IMG/VR virus record: IMGVR_UViG_3300009181_003407
Coordinates: 1 to 48,873 of that record
Source: a virus
Length of the DNA stretch: 48,873 bases
Direction: 5' to 3' (one strand)
The translations under genes were made by a program, and so were the position numbers. Numbering within the stretch: position 1 is the first letter of the stretch; each line of letters begins with the position of its first letter. Of the stretch, positions 1 through 9,243 are shown piece by piece. The notes under the pieces were generated by a model. That model was given only the letters and a program-made list of their open reading frames with translations. It did not search any database and was not told the origin of the DNA.

Positions 1-360
1 TATCTATCCAAAATGTTGAATTACAAAAAACTTTTGGATGCTGAGAACTCTATTTCTAATAAGGAAGATTTTGTTCGTGCTTGTATTGAATGTGTTATCA
101 AGAAGGTTCCATGTGGGACTTACAATGTAACCAACACTGGTTATGTTACAACCAAACAAGTTATTGAGAAGATGAAAAACACAATCGCCAAAGATAAAGA
201 GTTTGAATTTTTTGATAATGACGACGACTTCTATAAGACCGCAGCAAAAACTCCTCGTTCTAATTGTGTGATGAGTAATAAAAAACTATTGGATACGGGA
301 ATTAAAATGAGGGATGTAAACGAAGCACTAGACTACTGTTTAAACAATTGGAATAAATAA
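1..360 (+). CDS. RmlD-like sugar-nucleotide reductase, C-terminal fragment
   Basis: The reading frame is open from the left edge, so only the C-terminal 119 or so residues are present and the ATG at 13 is probably internal. The visible part matches the end of NAD(P)-dependent dTDP-4-dehydrorhamnose reductase-like SDR proteins: a GTYNVTN strand, then a TPRSNCV segment, a KLLDTGI turn and a final helix ending in a C-L-N-N-W motif. Family members reduce 4-keto-6-deoxy sugar nucleotides in the cytoplasm. It lies one base upstream of a sugar C-methyltransferase and just before rmlB, which fits a dTDP-deoxysugar cassette. The cofactor site lies outside the window, so substrate and activity are inferred. 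Confidence 0.75.
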   Translation, partial: YLSKMLNYKKLLDAENSISNKEDFVRACIECVIKKVPCGTYNVTNTGYVTTKQVIEKMKNTIAKDKEFEFFDNDDDFYKTAAKTPRSNCVMSNKKLLDTGIKMRDVNEALDYCLNNWNK

Positions 361-361
361 T

Positions 362-1600
362 ATGAAATGTAGAGTCGCTAACGATGAATTGGTTGAACTG
401 TTTTCTCTTGGAAATTTGTTCATATCAGATTTTGTACAACAACAACCACCCGACGAGTATAAGAGTGAACTCAAGTTGATGTTCTCAAAAACATCTAAAC
501 TAGTTCAACTGGAACAAGCTGCTGATCCTGATAAAATGTACGGTCAGTATTGGTATAGATCAGGCACCAATCAAACCATGCGTAACCAACTTAAAAATGT
601 TGTGGACAGTTGTGTGTCTGTACATAAGCCAACCGAGCAACCGTTGTGGTTGGACATCGCATGTAATGACGGAACTCTATTGAGTTTTGTTCCTGACACC
701 TACGAAAAAATTGGTATCGATCCTGCTAATGAGTCTTATACAAAAGAGAGCAAGAAATTTGCAGATGAAATAGTACAAGACTATTTTACCAAAGAATCGT
801 TTGATAAAAGCACATTCAAAGGACGTAAGTGTGATATCGTCACATGTATCGCAATGTTTTATGACTTGCCAGATCCAGTATCATTTTTGAATGATGTGTA
901 TGAGGTTCTAAAAGACGACGGAATGTTCGTAATTCAAATGAGTTACACCCCATTGATGATCCAACAAATGGCGTTTGACAATATTTGTCATGAACATTTG
1001 ATGTATTATACTCTACATTCTTTGTCATATGTTCTTGAACAAACCCAATTCAAGATTGTCGATTGTGAACTAAACGATGTAAATGGTGGATCATTCAGAG
1101 TGTATCTACAAAAAACTGACGCATCAGTTACGTCATTTGCAAATGCTCCATACAGAGATGTTGCACAATATCGTGTAAATTCATTGTTTGAATATGAGAA
1201 TAAGATTGGTGCAAACACCATTGAGTTTTATCTGAATTTCTACGACAAGTTGCGTGAATTAAAAAATACGGTTCATGAGTTTGTTACGTTAAAAAAATCA
1301 CAAGGAGACAAAGTGTGGGTGTATGGAGCGTCTACCAAGGGAAACACTCTTCTACAATATTTCGGTTTGGACAACACCCTAATTGATGGTGCAGCTGAAA
1401 GAAGTCCATACAAGTTTGGATTGAAAACGGTGGGAACCAACATTCCGATCTACTCAGAAGAAGAAATGAGACAGGCTAAACCCAATTATCTATTGGTTCT
1501 TCCGTGGCATTTCATCGACGAATTCAAAAAACGTGAAGTTAAGTACCTACAAGATGGTGGTCACTTCATTGTTCCATGTCCAAAGTTTGAGGTGATATGA
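362..1600 (+). CDS. Sugar-nucleotide C-methyltransferase (class I SAM)
   Basis: The 412-aa protein has the layout of NDP-4-keto-6-deoxysugar C-methyltransferases. A short N-terminal region corresponds to the usual zinc-binding domain but keeps only one obvious cysteine (C3). A Rossmann methyltransferase follows with the SAM motif LDIACNDGTLL at 97-107, and an acidic residue after the next strand (GIDP). The C-terminal domain carries YGASTKGNTLLQYF near 320 and LLVLPWHF near 380, typical of the Methyltransf_14-type C-terminal domain. It probably adds a methyl branch to a 4-keto sugar in the dTDP-deoxysugar pathway with its neighbours. The stop overlaps the rmlB start by 4 nt. Loss of the zinc ligands suggests divergence; the exact sugar position is unknown. 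Confidence 0.82.
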   Translation: MKCRVANDELVELFSLGNLFISDFVQQQPPDEYKSELKLMFSKTSKLVQLEQAADPDKMYGQYWYRSGTNQTMRNQLKNVVDSCVSVHKPTEQPLWLDIACNDGTLLSFVPDTYEKIGIDPANESYTKESKKFADEIVQDYFTKESFDKSTFKGRKCDIVTCIAMFYDLPDPVSFLNDVYEVLKDDGMFVIQMSYTPLMIQQMAFDNICHEHLMYYTLHSLSYVLEQTQFKIVDCELNDVNGGSFRVYLQKTDASVTSFANAPYRDVAQYRVNSLFEYENKIGANTIEFYLNFYDKLRELKNTVHEFVTLKKSQGDKVWVYGASTKGNTLLQYFGLDNTLIDGAAERSPYKFGLKTVGTNIPIYSEEEMRQAKPNYLLVLPWHFIDEFKKREVKYLQDGGHFIVPCPKFEVI

Positions 1601-2553
1601 GAATATTAGTAACTGGAGGATGTGGATTCATAGGATCTCACTTTATAGAAGAGATTCTTAAACGTGATGATGTTGAACATGTTGTTAACATTGATTCAAT
1701 GACATATGCTGCTAATAAGAATCTTCCGTTTGAATTGGATTCTCGGTACAAATATTTCAACGTAGATATCAACAAAAAGTATTTTGTTTTGTTTATACTC
1801 AAAACCTTTCATGTGAATTACGTGGTTCATTTTGCTGCTGAAAGTCACGTGGACAACAGCATTAAAAACTCTGCCCCATTTATTCAAACAAATGTGGTCG
1901 GAACACACAATTTACTAGAATGCGTTCGTTCTATTGATCATTTCAAGAAGTTTATCCACGTGTCAACAGACGAAGTGTTTGGTAGTTTGGGTCCGAATGA
2001 TCCGCCATTCACAGTAAACTCTCCCTATAGACCCAATAGCCCTTATGCAGCCAGTAAGGCTGCTAGTGATTTGTTGGTAAGAAGTTACAATGTAACCCAT
2101 AAACTTCCTACGGTTATAACAAACTGTAGCAACAATTTTGGTTCACGACAGTATAAAGAGAAAATGATACCAACATGTATCAACCACTTTATGAAACGGT
2201 TGCCAGTGCCGGTATACGGCGATGGCAAAAATGTTCGTGACTGGATTTATGTTAAAGATCACGTCAATGCGTTGATCAACATTTTGGAAAAAGGAGAAAT
2301 TGGTGAACAGTATTTAATCGGAGGAGATCGTGAACTATCTAATCTGTTGTTGGTATATATTATCAAGCAATGTTATGAAGAGGTAACTGGCCAAACAGTT
2401 GATTATGACTTCATAAAGTTTGTTGGTGATAGAAAAGGTCATGATTTTAGATATGCTATTAATACTGAAGACTACACCAATAAACTTGGAAAGATTGAGT
2501 ATAACAACTTTACAGATGCAATCAAAGAGACTATAGTGTCATATACAACATGA
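1597..2553 (+). CDS. rmlB: dTDP-glucose 4,6-dehydratase
   Basis: This 318-aa extended SDR shows the RmlB signature: the NAD-binding GGCGFIG at 7-13, the AAESHVD segment near 80-86, the catalytic STDEV at 123-127 with the Thr-Asp-Glu trio, and Y150-xxx-K154 (YAASK). It converts dTDP-glucose to dTDP-4-keto-6-deoxyglucose in the cytoplasm, the branch point for rhamnose, fucose and branched deoxysugars. It is about 30 residues shorter than typical bacterial RmlB, mostly in the C-terminal half. A GAGGTGAT ribosome site precedes the start, which overlaps the upstream methyltransferase stop (ATGA). The adjacent RmlD-like and C-methyltransferase genes support a dedicated deoxysugar pathway. Confidence 0.92.
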   Translation: MRILVTGGCGFIGSHFIEEILKRDDVEHVVNIDSMTYAANKNLPFELDSRYKYFNVDINKKYFVLFILKTFHVNYVVHFAAESHVDNSIKNSAPFIQTNVVGTHNLLECVRSIDHFKKFIHVSTDEVFGSLGPNDPPFTVNSPYRPNSPYAASKAASDLLVRSYNVTHKLPTVITNCSNNFGSRQYKEKMIPTCINHFMKRLPVPVYGDGKNVRDWIYVKDHVNALINILEKGEIGEQYLIGGDRELSNLLLVYIIKQCYEEVTGQTVDYDFIKFVGDRKGHDFRYAINTEDYTNKLGKIEYNNFTDAIKETIVSYTT

Positions 2554-3896
2554 GTGAATTTTTTGAAACGGAACAATCTGAGCTGGATAAGGAATACAAA
2601 CACAAGATTTTGGTATGGCCAAATATAACATACTCTGAAAATCTTGAGAAGGATTCTTATGTAATTGTATTGGCTAGTGTGATTCGAGCACTGCGATCTA
2701 TTCGTGATGATATCTTTTGGACTATAGTAACTCCTTCTCACACAAAATTGCTTCAATATGATAACACCGAACAAATTTACTATAAGTTCCCTAGCTATCC
2801 GAATACAATGCGTATTCATTTCAATGTTGATAAAGTATCTGAGCTTCTTGATATACATAATAAGGATTATGACATAATCTATTCACATCTTCCTGAACAT
2901 ACTCTTCAACTAGCAAATTATTTTTACAACAACGCTGGTATCAGACCAAAGTTTGTTGGATATTGCCATTGGTACGAGGTAGCTGAAAACACCGGATATC
3001 CAAAGGACGTGTTTGATTTGAACATTCTTGGAACTCTTGAGATGGAAGAGTGTGGAGTGAACTCTAGGTGGTTGAAAGAGTTGATTCTTGATAGAGCAGC
3101 GGACAATTTTAGTGCTGATGTTATCAACAAGCTTAATCGTATTATTCAACCTCACTATCTTCCTGCTGATAGTGATTTCAGTGACGATAAGACCATTGAT
3201 AAGAGCATTTTCTTCAATCATCGGCCCAACGATTATACAGGTTGGAATGATTTTGTCGCTGTAATGGATAAGTTATGGGCAAAACGGCAAGATTTCACTG
3301 TGTACGTTACGTTGGCAGAAGACTCTCGTCCTTACATCAAGAGAGTTGAACTTGAGAGAAACAAGTATTTTGATTTTATCAAACAGATGCATGTAGGTGT
3401 TGGATACTTCCAAACATATTCTGCGTGGTCCTTGAGTGTCACAGACGGCTTAACGAGGGGTTTGCCATATCTTCTTCCAAAGAAGTTGTGTTATCCTGAA
3501 ATGGTGGGTATTGATTATCCCTTGTTCTATGAAAATGAAACTGAGTTTCTGAACAAGTTAGAAGCTGCATTGGACAACAAGAATTTCAAATTGGATCATC
3601 GTAATGAACTAGAAGAAATTGCTGATAGTCTCAATATCAAGAACACTGTTTTGACTTGGTTTGATAATTGGAACATCTTTGATGACTACGAAATCATCAA
3701 ACGCAGCAAGGTATATGTTGATATTGTCAAGTATATTGAAAAGAATGTATCTGTAACAAAGAGAGAAATCCTTGACGACTTGGGGTGGGGACGACAGATT
3801 TCATTCACACCATATCGAAATGCTTTGAGAGAAGATCCTCGTATCATCTTGACTAAGGATCGATATATCTTCAAATCTACTGAGAAAACTCCCTAA
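2550..3896 (+). CDS. GT-B glycosyltransferase with winged-helix-like C-terminus
   Basis: The 448-aa protein has an N-terminal Rossmann-like half ([16 protein letters not shown]) and a second half ending in [16 protein letters not shown]. That places an acidic/Gly segment where GT4-type GT-B enzymes bind the nucleotide-sugar phosphate. Residues about 382-440 look like a different domain: helix, [11 protein letters not shown] helix, FTPYRNAL helix, then a two-strand wing ([11 protein letters not shown]), the pattern of a winged helix-turn-helix. The start overlaps rmlB by 4 nt and the end overlaps a convergent gene by 20 nt. A glycosyltransferase carrying a possible nucleic-acid-binding tail could modify DNA or be recruited to it; that is inference. 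The GT-B call is firm, the wHTH call moderate. Confidence 0.7.
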   Translation: MSEFFETEQSELDKEYKHKILVWPNITYSENLEKDSYVIVLASVIRALRSIRDDIFWTIVTPSHTKLLQYDNTEQIYYKFPSYPNTMRIHFNVDKVSELLDIHNKDYDIIYSHLPEHTLQLANYFYNNAGIRPKFVGYCHWYEVAENTGYPKDVFDLNILGTLEMEECGVNSRWLKELILDRAADNFSADVINKLNRIIQPHYLPADSDFSDDKTIDKSIFFNHRPNDYTGWNDFVAVMDKLWAKRQDFTVYVTLAEDSRPYIKRVELERNKYFDFIKQMHVGVGYFQTYSAWSLSVTDGLTRGLPYLLPKKLCYPEMVGIDYPLFYENETEFLNKLEAALDNKNFKLDHRNELEEIADSLNIKNTVLTWFDNWNIFDDYEIIKRSKVYVDIVKYIEKNVSVTKREILDDLGWGRQISFTPYRNALREDPRIILTKDRYIFKSTEKTP

Positions 3897-4170
3897 TAAC
3901 GGCGCAATTGTGAATAAACCTAATGTGAGATTGTTTTAGTACGGCAAAGAATACATTTATGTTTGCGGCAACAACGGTGGTCACAAGTATTCTGTACTGA
4001 GATTCACATTCGGTTTTTAATCGTAGTTTTTCGGATTTACGATCACACGAACACATATCACGATAGGTTTCTGCCAACACAACAAAATCTCTAAGATGTG
4101 GAATTGTGTTTGTTATAGCATCATTGTTTTTCAACAGGCTATAAAATTCTGTGAAGTTATTTACATTCAT
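3877..4170 (-). CDS. Hypothetical protein (97 aa), last gene of the minus-strand operon
   Basis: I do not recognise a family. The protein begins [13 protein letters not shown], is mostly helical in appearance, and carries C-S-C-D around residues 41-44 plus scattered cysteines without a clear metal-binding spacing. It overlaps the preceding membrane-protein gene by 4 nt (ATGA), which supports translation as the last gene of the operon. Its 3' end overlaps the end of the convergent glycosyltransferase gene by 20 nt. Function unknown. Confidence 0.5.
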   Translation of the reverse strand: MNVNNFTEFYSLLKNNDAITNTIPHLRDFVVLAETYRDMCSCDRKSEKLRLKTECESQYRILVTTVVAANINVFFAVLKQSHIRFIHNCAVIREFSQ

Positions 4171-4505
4171 AGTATTTTGTTTGATACCAAGAAGTATGTG
4201 ATCATTGATATCAAATACTCCACAAAAAACATATCAAGTGTGTCATGGAATAAACATGATGATAAGCATATCCAAAATCCTATACACCAAGGACAACTCA
4301 ATAGTTTTGTTAAAAAGCCAGGATGCTTTTTATACAACCACTTAGGGTATTCAATGGTAAAATCATGTGTTCTGTCTTCTTCAAAGTTGGGTATTTTGAA
4401 TAACTTTCTCAACCCGAATAGTTGCGCATAAGAAAGTACGGTTTCAGTATGAAACCAAATCAACAAACACACAACTGTGAAGCATATTGAATTTACGTCG
4501 TTCAT
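4167..4505 (-). CDS. Small membrane protein, DUF1360-like
   Basis: This 112-aa protein starts with a hydrophobic helix (residues about 5-20), has a charged middle, then the segment LLSCPWCIGFWICL and further hydrophobic helices near 75-110. The CPWCxGFW motif between membrane segments is characteristic of the DUF1360 family of small integral membrane proteins found in phages and bacteria. It overlaps its neighbours on both sides by 4 nt, so it is co-translated within the glycan operon. The role is unknown; a membrane location is likely. A place in glycan assembly is suggested only by position. Confidence 0.62.
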   Translation of the reverse strand: MNDVNSICFTVVCLLIWFHTETVLSYAQLFGLRKLFKIPNFEEDRTHDFTIEYPKWLYKKHPGFLTKLLSCPWCIGFWICLSSCLFHDTLDMFFVEYLISMITYFLVSNKIL

Positions 4506-5398
4506 TTTTTTAATACATATGAATGTTTTACTTGAAAGTCGTTAAGACACCCACGTAAATTCTGTTCTGCTATTGATTTGTAATCTTCTCTACCTGTTTT
4601 ATACGGAACAAACTCTTTGTACGGATTGTTTCTAAGTAGATAGTTTTCTGCCACTATCACGTTTTTCAAAATATACTGCTCTACATCTTCACCGTTGAGT
4701 TTCATGATTTGGGCAGCAAACATTACGTAGGTGTCATCTACTCCGTAAGGCCCCAAAATATCGGGAATGTCAGTATACTTCAACAAATTAGAACTAAACA
4801 GGTTGAACCATCCTCCGCCGAGTTTTATTTGTGGCGATTTGATAAGCGTTACTTCATCTAAAATTGTTTTTGTTCCATAATATGGATTGAATGATCGTTC
4901 ACTTCCATATGGGTTATCGATATAACGACTATTGACCAGATGATCCCATGTGGCATCCCAAATCTTTGGAATTTGTGGGGTTAGTATAAAGTATTTGTTC
5001 TTGACAGTCTTAGCACAATGAATCAAATAAGGAAGAGTGTAGTCTTGAAATACCAAGTCTGAGTCCAAATACACAAACGCATCGACGGTATCAGCATATT
5101 GACGAATACTGTTACGACGTTTGTCATTTATTCCTTTACATTTTCCTGTGTCATCTACATCAAACAGAGCTTGTTTACACCAATTTGTTTTAGTGACGTA
5201 GTTTTGAAGATTATTGAACTTCTCTACAAAAAACTCAATTGGAATCTTTGCATTATCCCAATCAACGGTGTTTACGTTCAGTGTAACATCAAGAATAACT
5301 TCATCGTCAGTTATTGGATATGAACTCAATACGCACAATTGACGTTCAAACTCGTCCAATTCGTGTGGAAGAAGGTGTGTAACTATTTGAATTTTCAT
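4502..5398 (-). CDS. GT-A fold glycosyltransferase (GT2-like)
   Basis: The 298-aa protein has a GT-A layout. An N-terminal nucleotide-binding region is followed by a DxD motif in YLDSDLVF (D112, D114) for metal and nucleotide-sugar binding. The acceptor region contains KLGGGWFNLFSS and GPYGVDDTYVMFAA, the latter resembling the catalytic-acid segment of GT2/GT7-type enzymes. It probably transfers a sugar from a nucleotide donor in the cytoplasm. It overlaps the glf-like gene upstream and the DUF1360-like gene downstream by 4 nt each. Donor and acceptor cannot be read from sequence; galactofuranose is plausible because a UDP-galactopyranose mutase gene is adjacent. Confidence 0.75.
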   Translation of the reverse strand: MKIQIVTHLLPHELDEFERQLCVLSSYPITDDEVILDVTLNVNTVDWDNAKIPIEFFVEKFNNLQNYVTKTNWCKQALFDVDDTGKCKGINDKRRNSIRQYADTVDAFVYLDSDLVFQDYTLPYLIHCAKTVKNKYFILTPQIPKIWDATWDHLVNSRYIDNPYGSERSFNPYYGTKTILDEVTLIKSPQIKLGGGWFNLFSSNLLKYTDIPDILGPYGVDDTYVMFAAQIMKLNGEDVEQYILKNVIVAENYLLRNNPYKEFVPYKTGREDYKSIAEQNLRGCLNDFQVKHSYVLKK

Positions 5399-6498
5399 GG
5401 TTTACCTATGAATTTTTTGAATTTATGAATTGCTGAGGAAATCACTTGGTGCATGTCGTAGTATCGGTATTCTGCGAGTCGTCCACCAAAAATGTATTTT
5501 GAGTCATCCGAGAAAAGAGATCTATATTGTTGGTAAAGATACGTGTTTTTTTCATCGTTGATCGGATAGTATTTTTCCTTACCACGTTCCCACGACTGAG
5601 GAAACTCTTTTGATATGACTGTAACATCTTGCTTTCCAAATTCAAAGTGTTTATGTTCGACGATGCGAGTATGAGGGACTGACTCTTCTGTGAAGTTCAT
5701 TATTGCACATCCCTGATAATCCTTTTTGTTAAGTATAGACTCTTCAAATCTCAAACTACGATATTCGAGTTCTCCGTACTTGTAATCACAAAATTCATCA
5801 AGAGCGCCGGTATACACCACCTTCTTTGCCACGTTGTCCCATGATTCTCTATTTTGCAAATAGTCTTCATTGAGAATCAGATCACAACCAACTTGCATGT
5901 TCTCCAACATCTTTGTGTAACCGCCGATTGGAACTCCCTGATAACAATCGAATAAGTAATTGTCGTCAAAGTTTGTTCTGATGGGAATTCTAGTTATGAT
6001 GCTTTTGGGCAACTCTCTTGGCTCTCTGCCCCACTGTTTTTTGGTGTATCCATAAAAAAACTTGTGGTAAATTTCCTCACCTACAGTTGATAGTAGATGT
6101 TCTTCCAAGTTTGATGGATTTTCTATTTTAATACGAACCGAGTCTAACTTTGCAACCGCTTCTTCGGGCGTATTACACCCAAACATCTGATGCATGGTTA
6201 ACAAGTTTATTGGAAATGAGTAGATCTTGTTTTGGTTATTTACTTTTACACGATTTGTGAAGTGGTTAAATTTTGCAAAACGATTTGCGTATTCCCAAAC
6301 TTCTGTGTTTGGCGTCCAGAAAATATGAGGGCCATATTTGTGAACATTGATGCCATGGACGTTTTCCGTGTAAGCATTTCCGGCATTATGTGAACGTTTG
6401 TCGATAATGAGACATTTTAGACCGTGTTCTGTTGCTTGTTGAGCAAAAACACTTCCAAATATACCACTACCTACTATTAGAAGATCATAGGAGTTCAT
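5395..6498 (-). CDS. glf: UDP-galactopyranose mutase
   Basis: This 367-aa flavoprotein matches bacterial UGM in length and motifs: FAD-binding GSGIFGS at 10-16, GNAYTE at 40-45, KYGPHIFWT at 54-62, YTKKQWG at 151-157, R174 in RIPIRT (the mobile-loop arginine position of the family), TRIVEHKHF near 277-285 (second diphosphate-binding Arg) and GRLAEYRYYDM near the C-terminus. It interconverts UDP-galactopyranose and UDP-galactofuranose with reduced FAD in the cytoplasm. It overlaps the preceding RmlD-like gene by 14 nt. A second, shorter UGM-like gene lies at 8242-9243 and lacks several of these residues, so this copy is the canonical one. Confidence 0.93.
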   Translation of the reverse strand: MNSYDLLIVGSGIFGSVFAQQATEHGLKCLIIDKRSHNAGNAYTENVHGINVHKYGPHIFWTPNTEVWEYANRFAKFNHFTNRVKVNNQNKIYSFPINLLTMHQMFGCNTPEEAVAKLDSVRIKIENPSNLEEHLLSTVGEEIYHKFFYGYTKKQWGREPRELPKSIITRIPIRTNFDDNYLFDCYQGVPIGGYTKMLENMQVGCDLILNEDYLQNRESWDNVAKKVVYTGALDEFCDYKYGELEYRSLRFEESILNKKDYQGCAIMNFTEESVPHTRIVEHKHFEFGKQDVTVISKEFPQSWERGKEKYYPINDEKNTYLYQQYRSLFSDDSKYIFGGRLAEYRYYDMHQVISSAIHKFKKFIGKP

Positions 6499-7285
6499 AT
6501 TTTGATAACTCGTTTATTTGTTTATTCAGGCCTTGAATTGTGTATTTTGACTGATGTATCGATTCTAGATTTCTAAAACAATCGTTTGATTGAACTGGAT
6601 TGATTTTTAATGTAACATTGAAATGTTTTGCGATACTTTCTATAAGTTCGTATTTAGAAACAGTATTTGGAGAGTGCAAATGTCTAACACCTTTCCAAAA
6701 GTCATTGTTTGTTATGATTTGATCTATTGTTTTAGCTAATTCCAAACACGTTAATCCGTTCCAGTAGTGGTTGGTGAAACCATTTACAGTTTTATTGTTC
6801 TGAGATTTGACCCACTCGCACAGTGACAATTTGTTTTTCAACTCTTCTCCGATAATTGAAGTTCTGATTATTGTTAACGAGTTGTTTTCTCCTAGAGATT
6901 TACTCTTTCCATATTCGTCTTCACAATCGTGTACATCTGTTTCTATGTATCTTCCTTTTTTCCCACTAAACACGCAATCTGTAGTTACATGAATTACTTG
7001 ACAGTTACTTTTTTCTTTGATTTTTGCCAACACATGAGGAAGCAAGCTGTTAACCTTCACCATTTCCACCAAACTTGATTTCCTCTGTTTGATTATACCA
7101 GCAGAGTTAATGATGATATCATGTTCATTTATTGAATTACGTTGAAAAAAATCGCAGATTTGACTTTCATCATCACAAAAATCCACATCGTTTCTGTCTG
7201 GACATATTGTTTCATATTTTGATTTGAATAGTTGTTTCAAATATGTTCCGAGCATGCCGGACGAACCTAGAATAAAAATTCGCAT
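6485..7285 (-). CDS. RmlD-like sugar-nucleotide reductase
   Basis: The 266-aa SDR has GSSGMLG at 7-13, NSAGIIKQ at 60-67, a NSLLP helix start at 79, TTDCVFSG at 101-108 and Y125-GKS-K129 (catalytic YxxxK). These are hallmarks of the dTDP-4-dehydrorhamnose reductase family, including CapF/WbjC-type enzymes acting on UDP-GlcNAc-derived 4-keto sugars. The upstream neighbour is a PF02719-type dehydratase. The pair resembles the CapE/CapF (WbjB/WbjC) steps towards an N-acetyl-6-deoxy-hexosamine such as UDP-L-FucNAc. It is separated from that gene by one base and overlaps glf by 14 nt. The substrate is inferred from pairing, not proven. Confidence 0.8.
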   Translation of the reverse strand: MRIFILGSSGMLGTYLKQLFKSKYETICPDRNDVDFCDDESQICDFFQRNSINEHDIIINSAGIIKQRKSSLVEMVKVNSLLPHVLAKIKEKSNCQVIHVTTDCVFSGKKGRYIETDVHDCEDEYGKSKSLGENNSLTIIRTSIIGEELKNKLSLCEWVKSQNNKTVNGFTNHYWNGLTCLELAKTIDQIITNNDFWKGVRHLHSPNTVSKYELIESIAKHFNVTLKINPVQSNDCFRNLESIHQSKYTIQGLNKQINELSKYELL

Positions 7286-7286
7286 A

Positions 7287-8225
7287 TTATGGCTTAAAAT
7301 AGTTGTGGATTTTCAAAAACTGGTCGAGGTCTTTCTTTGAAAGACAATTGTCTCTCGATGAGTATTCGTTGTTGGGAAAACTTGGTTTACAAAAAGTTTT
7401 TTCTTGGTGTAAGAGATAGATGTCATCTTTCCCTATAAACTCCATTCTTGGAATTTCCTCGCTTGATGCCATGATTTCATGAATCTTTTCACCACTTCTT
7501 GGTTTAGAAATGTTGAATTTTAATCCATACTTGTCCTTAAAGATATCAAATAGATCTGATATAAAGAAACTTTTAGCAACAGGAATCACATTTACATTCG
7601 TATACTTCAGTGACTTTTCCACAACTGATACTGCGTCTCCTATTGTTAGGAGAAATCTAGTCATCTCGGGATCATACAAAGTGATGGGTAGTTTATTGTT
7701 TAGACTATTCCATATCAATGGCAGTATACTTCCTGTGCTATTCACTATATTACCATAAATAGCCGTTGATAACAAAACGTTTGAAGTGCCGGATATAAAA
7801 GATTCTCCTGCCACGTACTTCATTGCACCGTAGATGGTTGTAGCCGATCTACTTTTATCACTGGAAATAAAACATGCCGATTCAAAACCATTGTCTTCAG
7901 CTATTTTTCTACTGTTGAATGCTCCTTTAACAATTACTTCTTCTGCTTCTTCATAATTGGTATGACATGCTTCAATTTGTTTTAGAGATGCTGCAAAAAT
8001 ACCTATATCGTTGTTTTTGGATGACCTCTTTAACAATTCATAATTTCTCACGTCACCTATTACACAATTTAGGTTTGGGTATTGTTTTTTTAAGAAGTAG
8101 TGTTTAGCTTCGTCGCGTGAATATATGGTTATTTGGTTGTCTGAATAGAAATGTTTTATTAACTCTTTTCCAAGATAACCCGCGCCACCGGTGATGAAGA
8201 TTTTTTTGTTTTTGATACTAGTCAT
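7287..8225 (-). CDS. Polysaccharide-biosynthesis SDR (PF02719-like, UDP-GlcNAc 4,6-dehydratase type)
   Basis: The 312-aa protein has the NAD(P)-binding GGAGYLG at 13-19, the SRDE segment at 36-39 typical of PF02719, FAASLKQIEACH near 77-88, SSDKSRS at 121-127 and Y132-GAM-K136. Relatives (CapE/FnlA/WbjB, PseB) dehydrate UDP-GlcNAc to a 4-keto-6-deoxy product, some with C5 epimerisation. At 312 residues it is slightly short for the family. It sits immediately upstream of an RmlD-like reductase, the usual partner. The inferred product is a UDP-linked 6-deoxy-HexNAc for the glycan encoded here. There is a 16-nt gap to the upstream UGM-like gene. Confidence 0.82.
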   Translation of the reverse strand: MTSIKNKKIFITGGAGYLGKELIKHFYSDNQITIYSRDEAKHYFLKKQYPNLNCVIGDVRNYELLKRSSKNNDIGIFAASLKQIEACHTNYEEAEEVIVKGAFNSRKIAEDNGFESACFISSDKSRSATTIYGAMKYVAGESFISGTSNVLLSTAIYGNIVNSTGSILPLIWNSLNNKLPITLYDPEMTRFLLTIGDAVSVVEKSLKYTNVNVIPVAKSFFISDLFDIFKDKYGLKFNISKPRSGEKIHEIMASSEEIPRMEFIGKDDIYLLHQEKTFCKPSFPNNEYSSRDNCLSKKDLDQFLKIHNYFKP

Positions 8226-8241
8226 TTTGTTTTATTCTCAA

Positions 8242-9243
8242 TCACAGAGTTACGTTTTTTATTTTGGACAATACCTGTCCAACTACCAAAGCCATATCCA
8301 AATACGCATATGTTGATAAAGTTCCTGTAAATATAACGTCTTTTTCTTGTTGTGCCAACTCTTTATACTTTTGATACATTTCTGGTCCGCCGTTAAAAGA
8401 CAACGGATAATATGGAATGTCATTGTCACCACAGGTAATAGGATATTCTTCTGTAATTACAGTAATTCCATTATGACCAGGCGTAAAATAACTATGATCG
8501 TATTTTCTGGTATACTGATTTTCGTGGGTATTTGAATTTTCTAAAAAGTGTGGCATTTTTTCACTGGTGACTTCGTGTTTGAACTTCAAAGATCTATAAG
8601 GAAGTTTGCCGAAACAGAACTTAAAGTATTCGTCTATTCGACCAGTATAAATTGTTAGATCTGCCGGATAATCTATCCAATCGTTTTTAGAGCAGTTAAG
8701 TTTGACTTCAATTCCATCAAGCATGTTTTCAAACATTGCAGTGTATCCTTTTTTTGGTATACACTGATGCTTTTGAGTTCCAAACCACGTAGGATCTTCT
8801 AGGTCGGACGTATTTGGGAGTTTGCTGATTATAGACTTTGGTAGATCTTCATATGGTATACCCCACTGTTTTTCAGAATAGTCTTTGTATATCAAATCAG
8901 CCAACTCTTCAAAAGTCAAATCTCGCCCCAATTCTTTTCTTGTTTTTTTACTATACGGAAGAGATATAGTGCCTAACTTTGTCTTGCCTTTTGGTTTGAC
9001 TTCAAATGGAATCCATTCCGTATAGTTGGATAGAAAGTTGAACGCTTCATCGTTGTTTGTGTGAAAGATATGAGGGCCGTAATTATGCAACATTACACCG
9101 TTAACATTACAATCATAACAATTACCGCCTATATGACTACGGTTCTCAAAAATAATTGTACGATAACCCTTTTCTTTTAAAATTGCAGCTGCTGTAACTC
9201 CAGCAAGTCCACATCCAACAATTTTTACTGTTTTCGTTTGCAT
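8242..9243 (-). CDS. UDP-galactopyranose mutase-like flavoprotein, divergent paralogue
   Basis: The 333-aa protein keeps the UGM FAD fold: GCGLAGV at 10-16, GGNCYD at 39-44, NYGPHIFHT at 54-62, YSEKQWG at 122-128 and YTRKYDHSYF near 244. It is about 34 residues shorter than the canonical copy at 5395-6498, mainly in the helical substrate domain. The mobile-loop arginine is absent: KLPNTS at 141-146 replaces RIPIRT. The C-terminal GRLxxYRYYDM becomes GTLSTYAYLDM. It may act on a different NDP-sugar or have lost mutase activity. It overlaps the upstream glycosyltransferase gene by 19 nt. The flavoprotein fold is confident; the substrate is open. Confidence 0.8.
   Translation of the reverse strand: MQTKTVKIVGCGLAGVTAAAILKEKGYRTIIFENRSHIGGNCYDCNVNGVMLHNYGPHIFHTNNDEAFNFLSNYTEWIPFEVKPKGKTKLGTISLPYSKKTRKELGRDLTFEELADLIYKDYSEKQWGIPYEDLPKSIISKLPNTSDLEDPTWFGTQKHQCIPKKGYTAMFENMLDGIEVKLNCSKNDWIDYPADLTIYTGRIDEYFKFCFGKLPYRSLKFKHEVTSEKMPHFLENSNTHENQYTRKYDHSYFTPGHNGITVITEEYPITCGDNDIPYYPLSFNGGPEMYQKYKELAQQEKDVIFTGTLSTYAYLDMALVVGQVLSKIKNVTL

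Noticed and set aside
4096-4431. A 111-codon plus-strand open frame
   Set aside because: It is antisense to two overlapping minus-strand genes joined by ATGA, one with a DUF1360-like CPWCxGFW motif, and has no supporting feature of its own.
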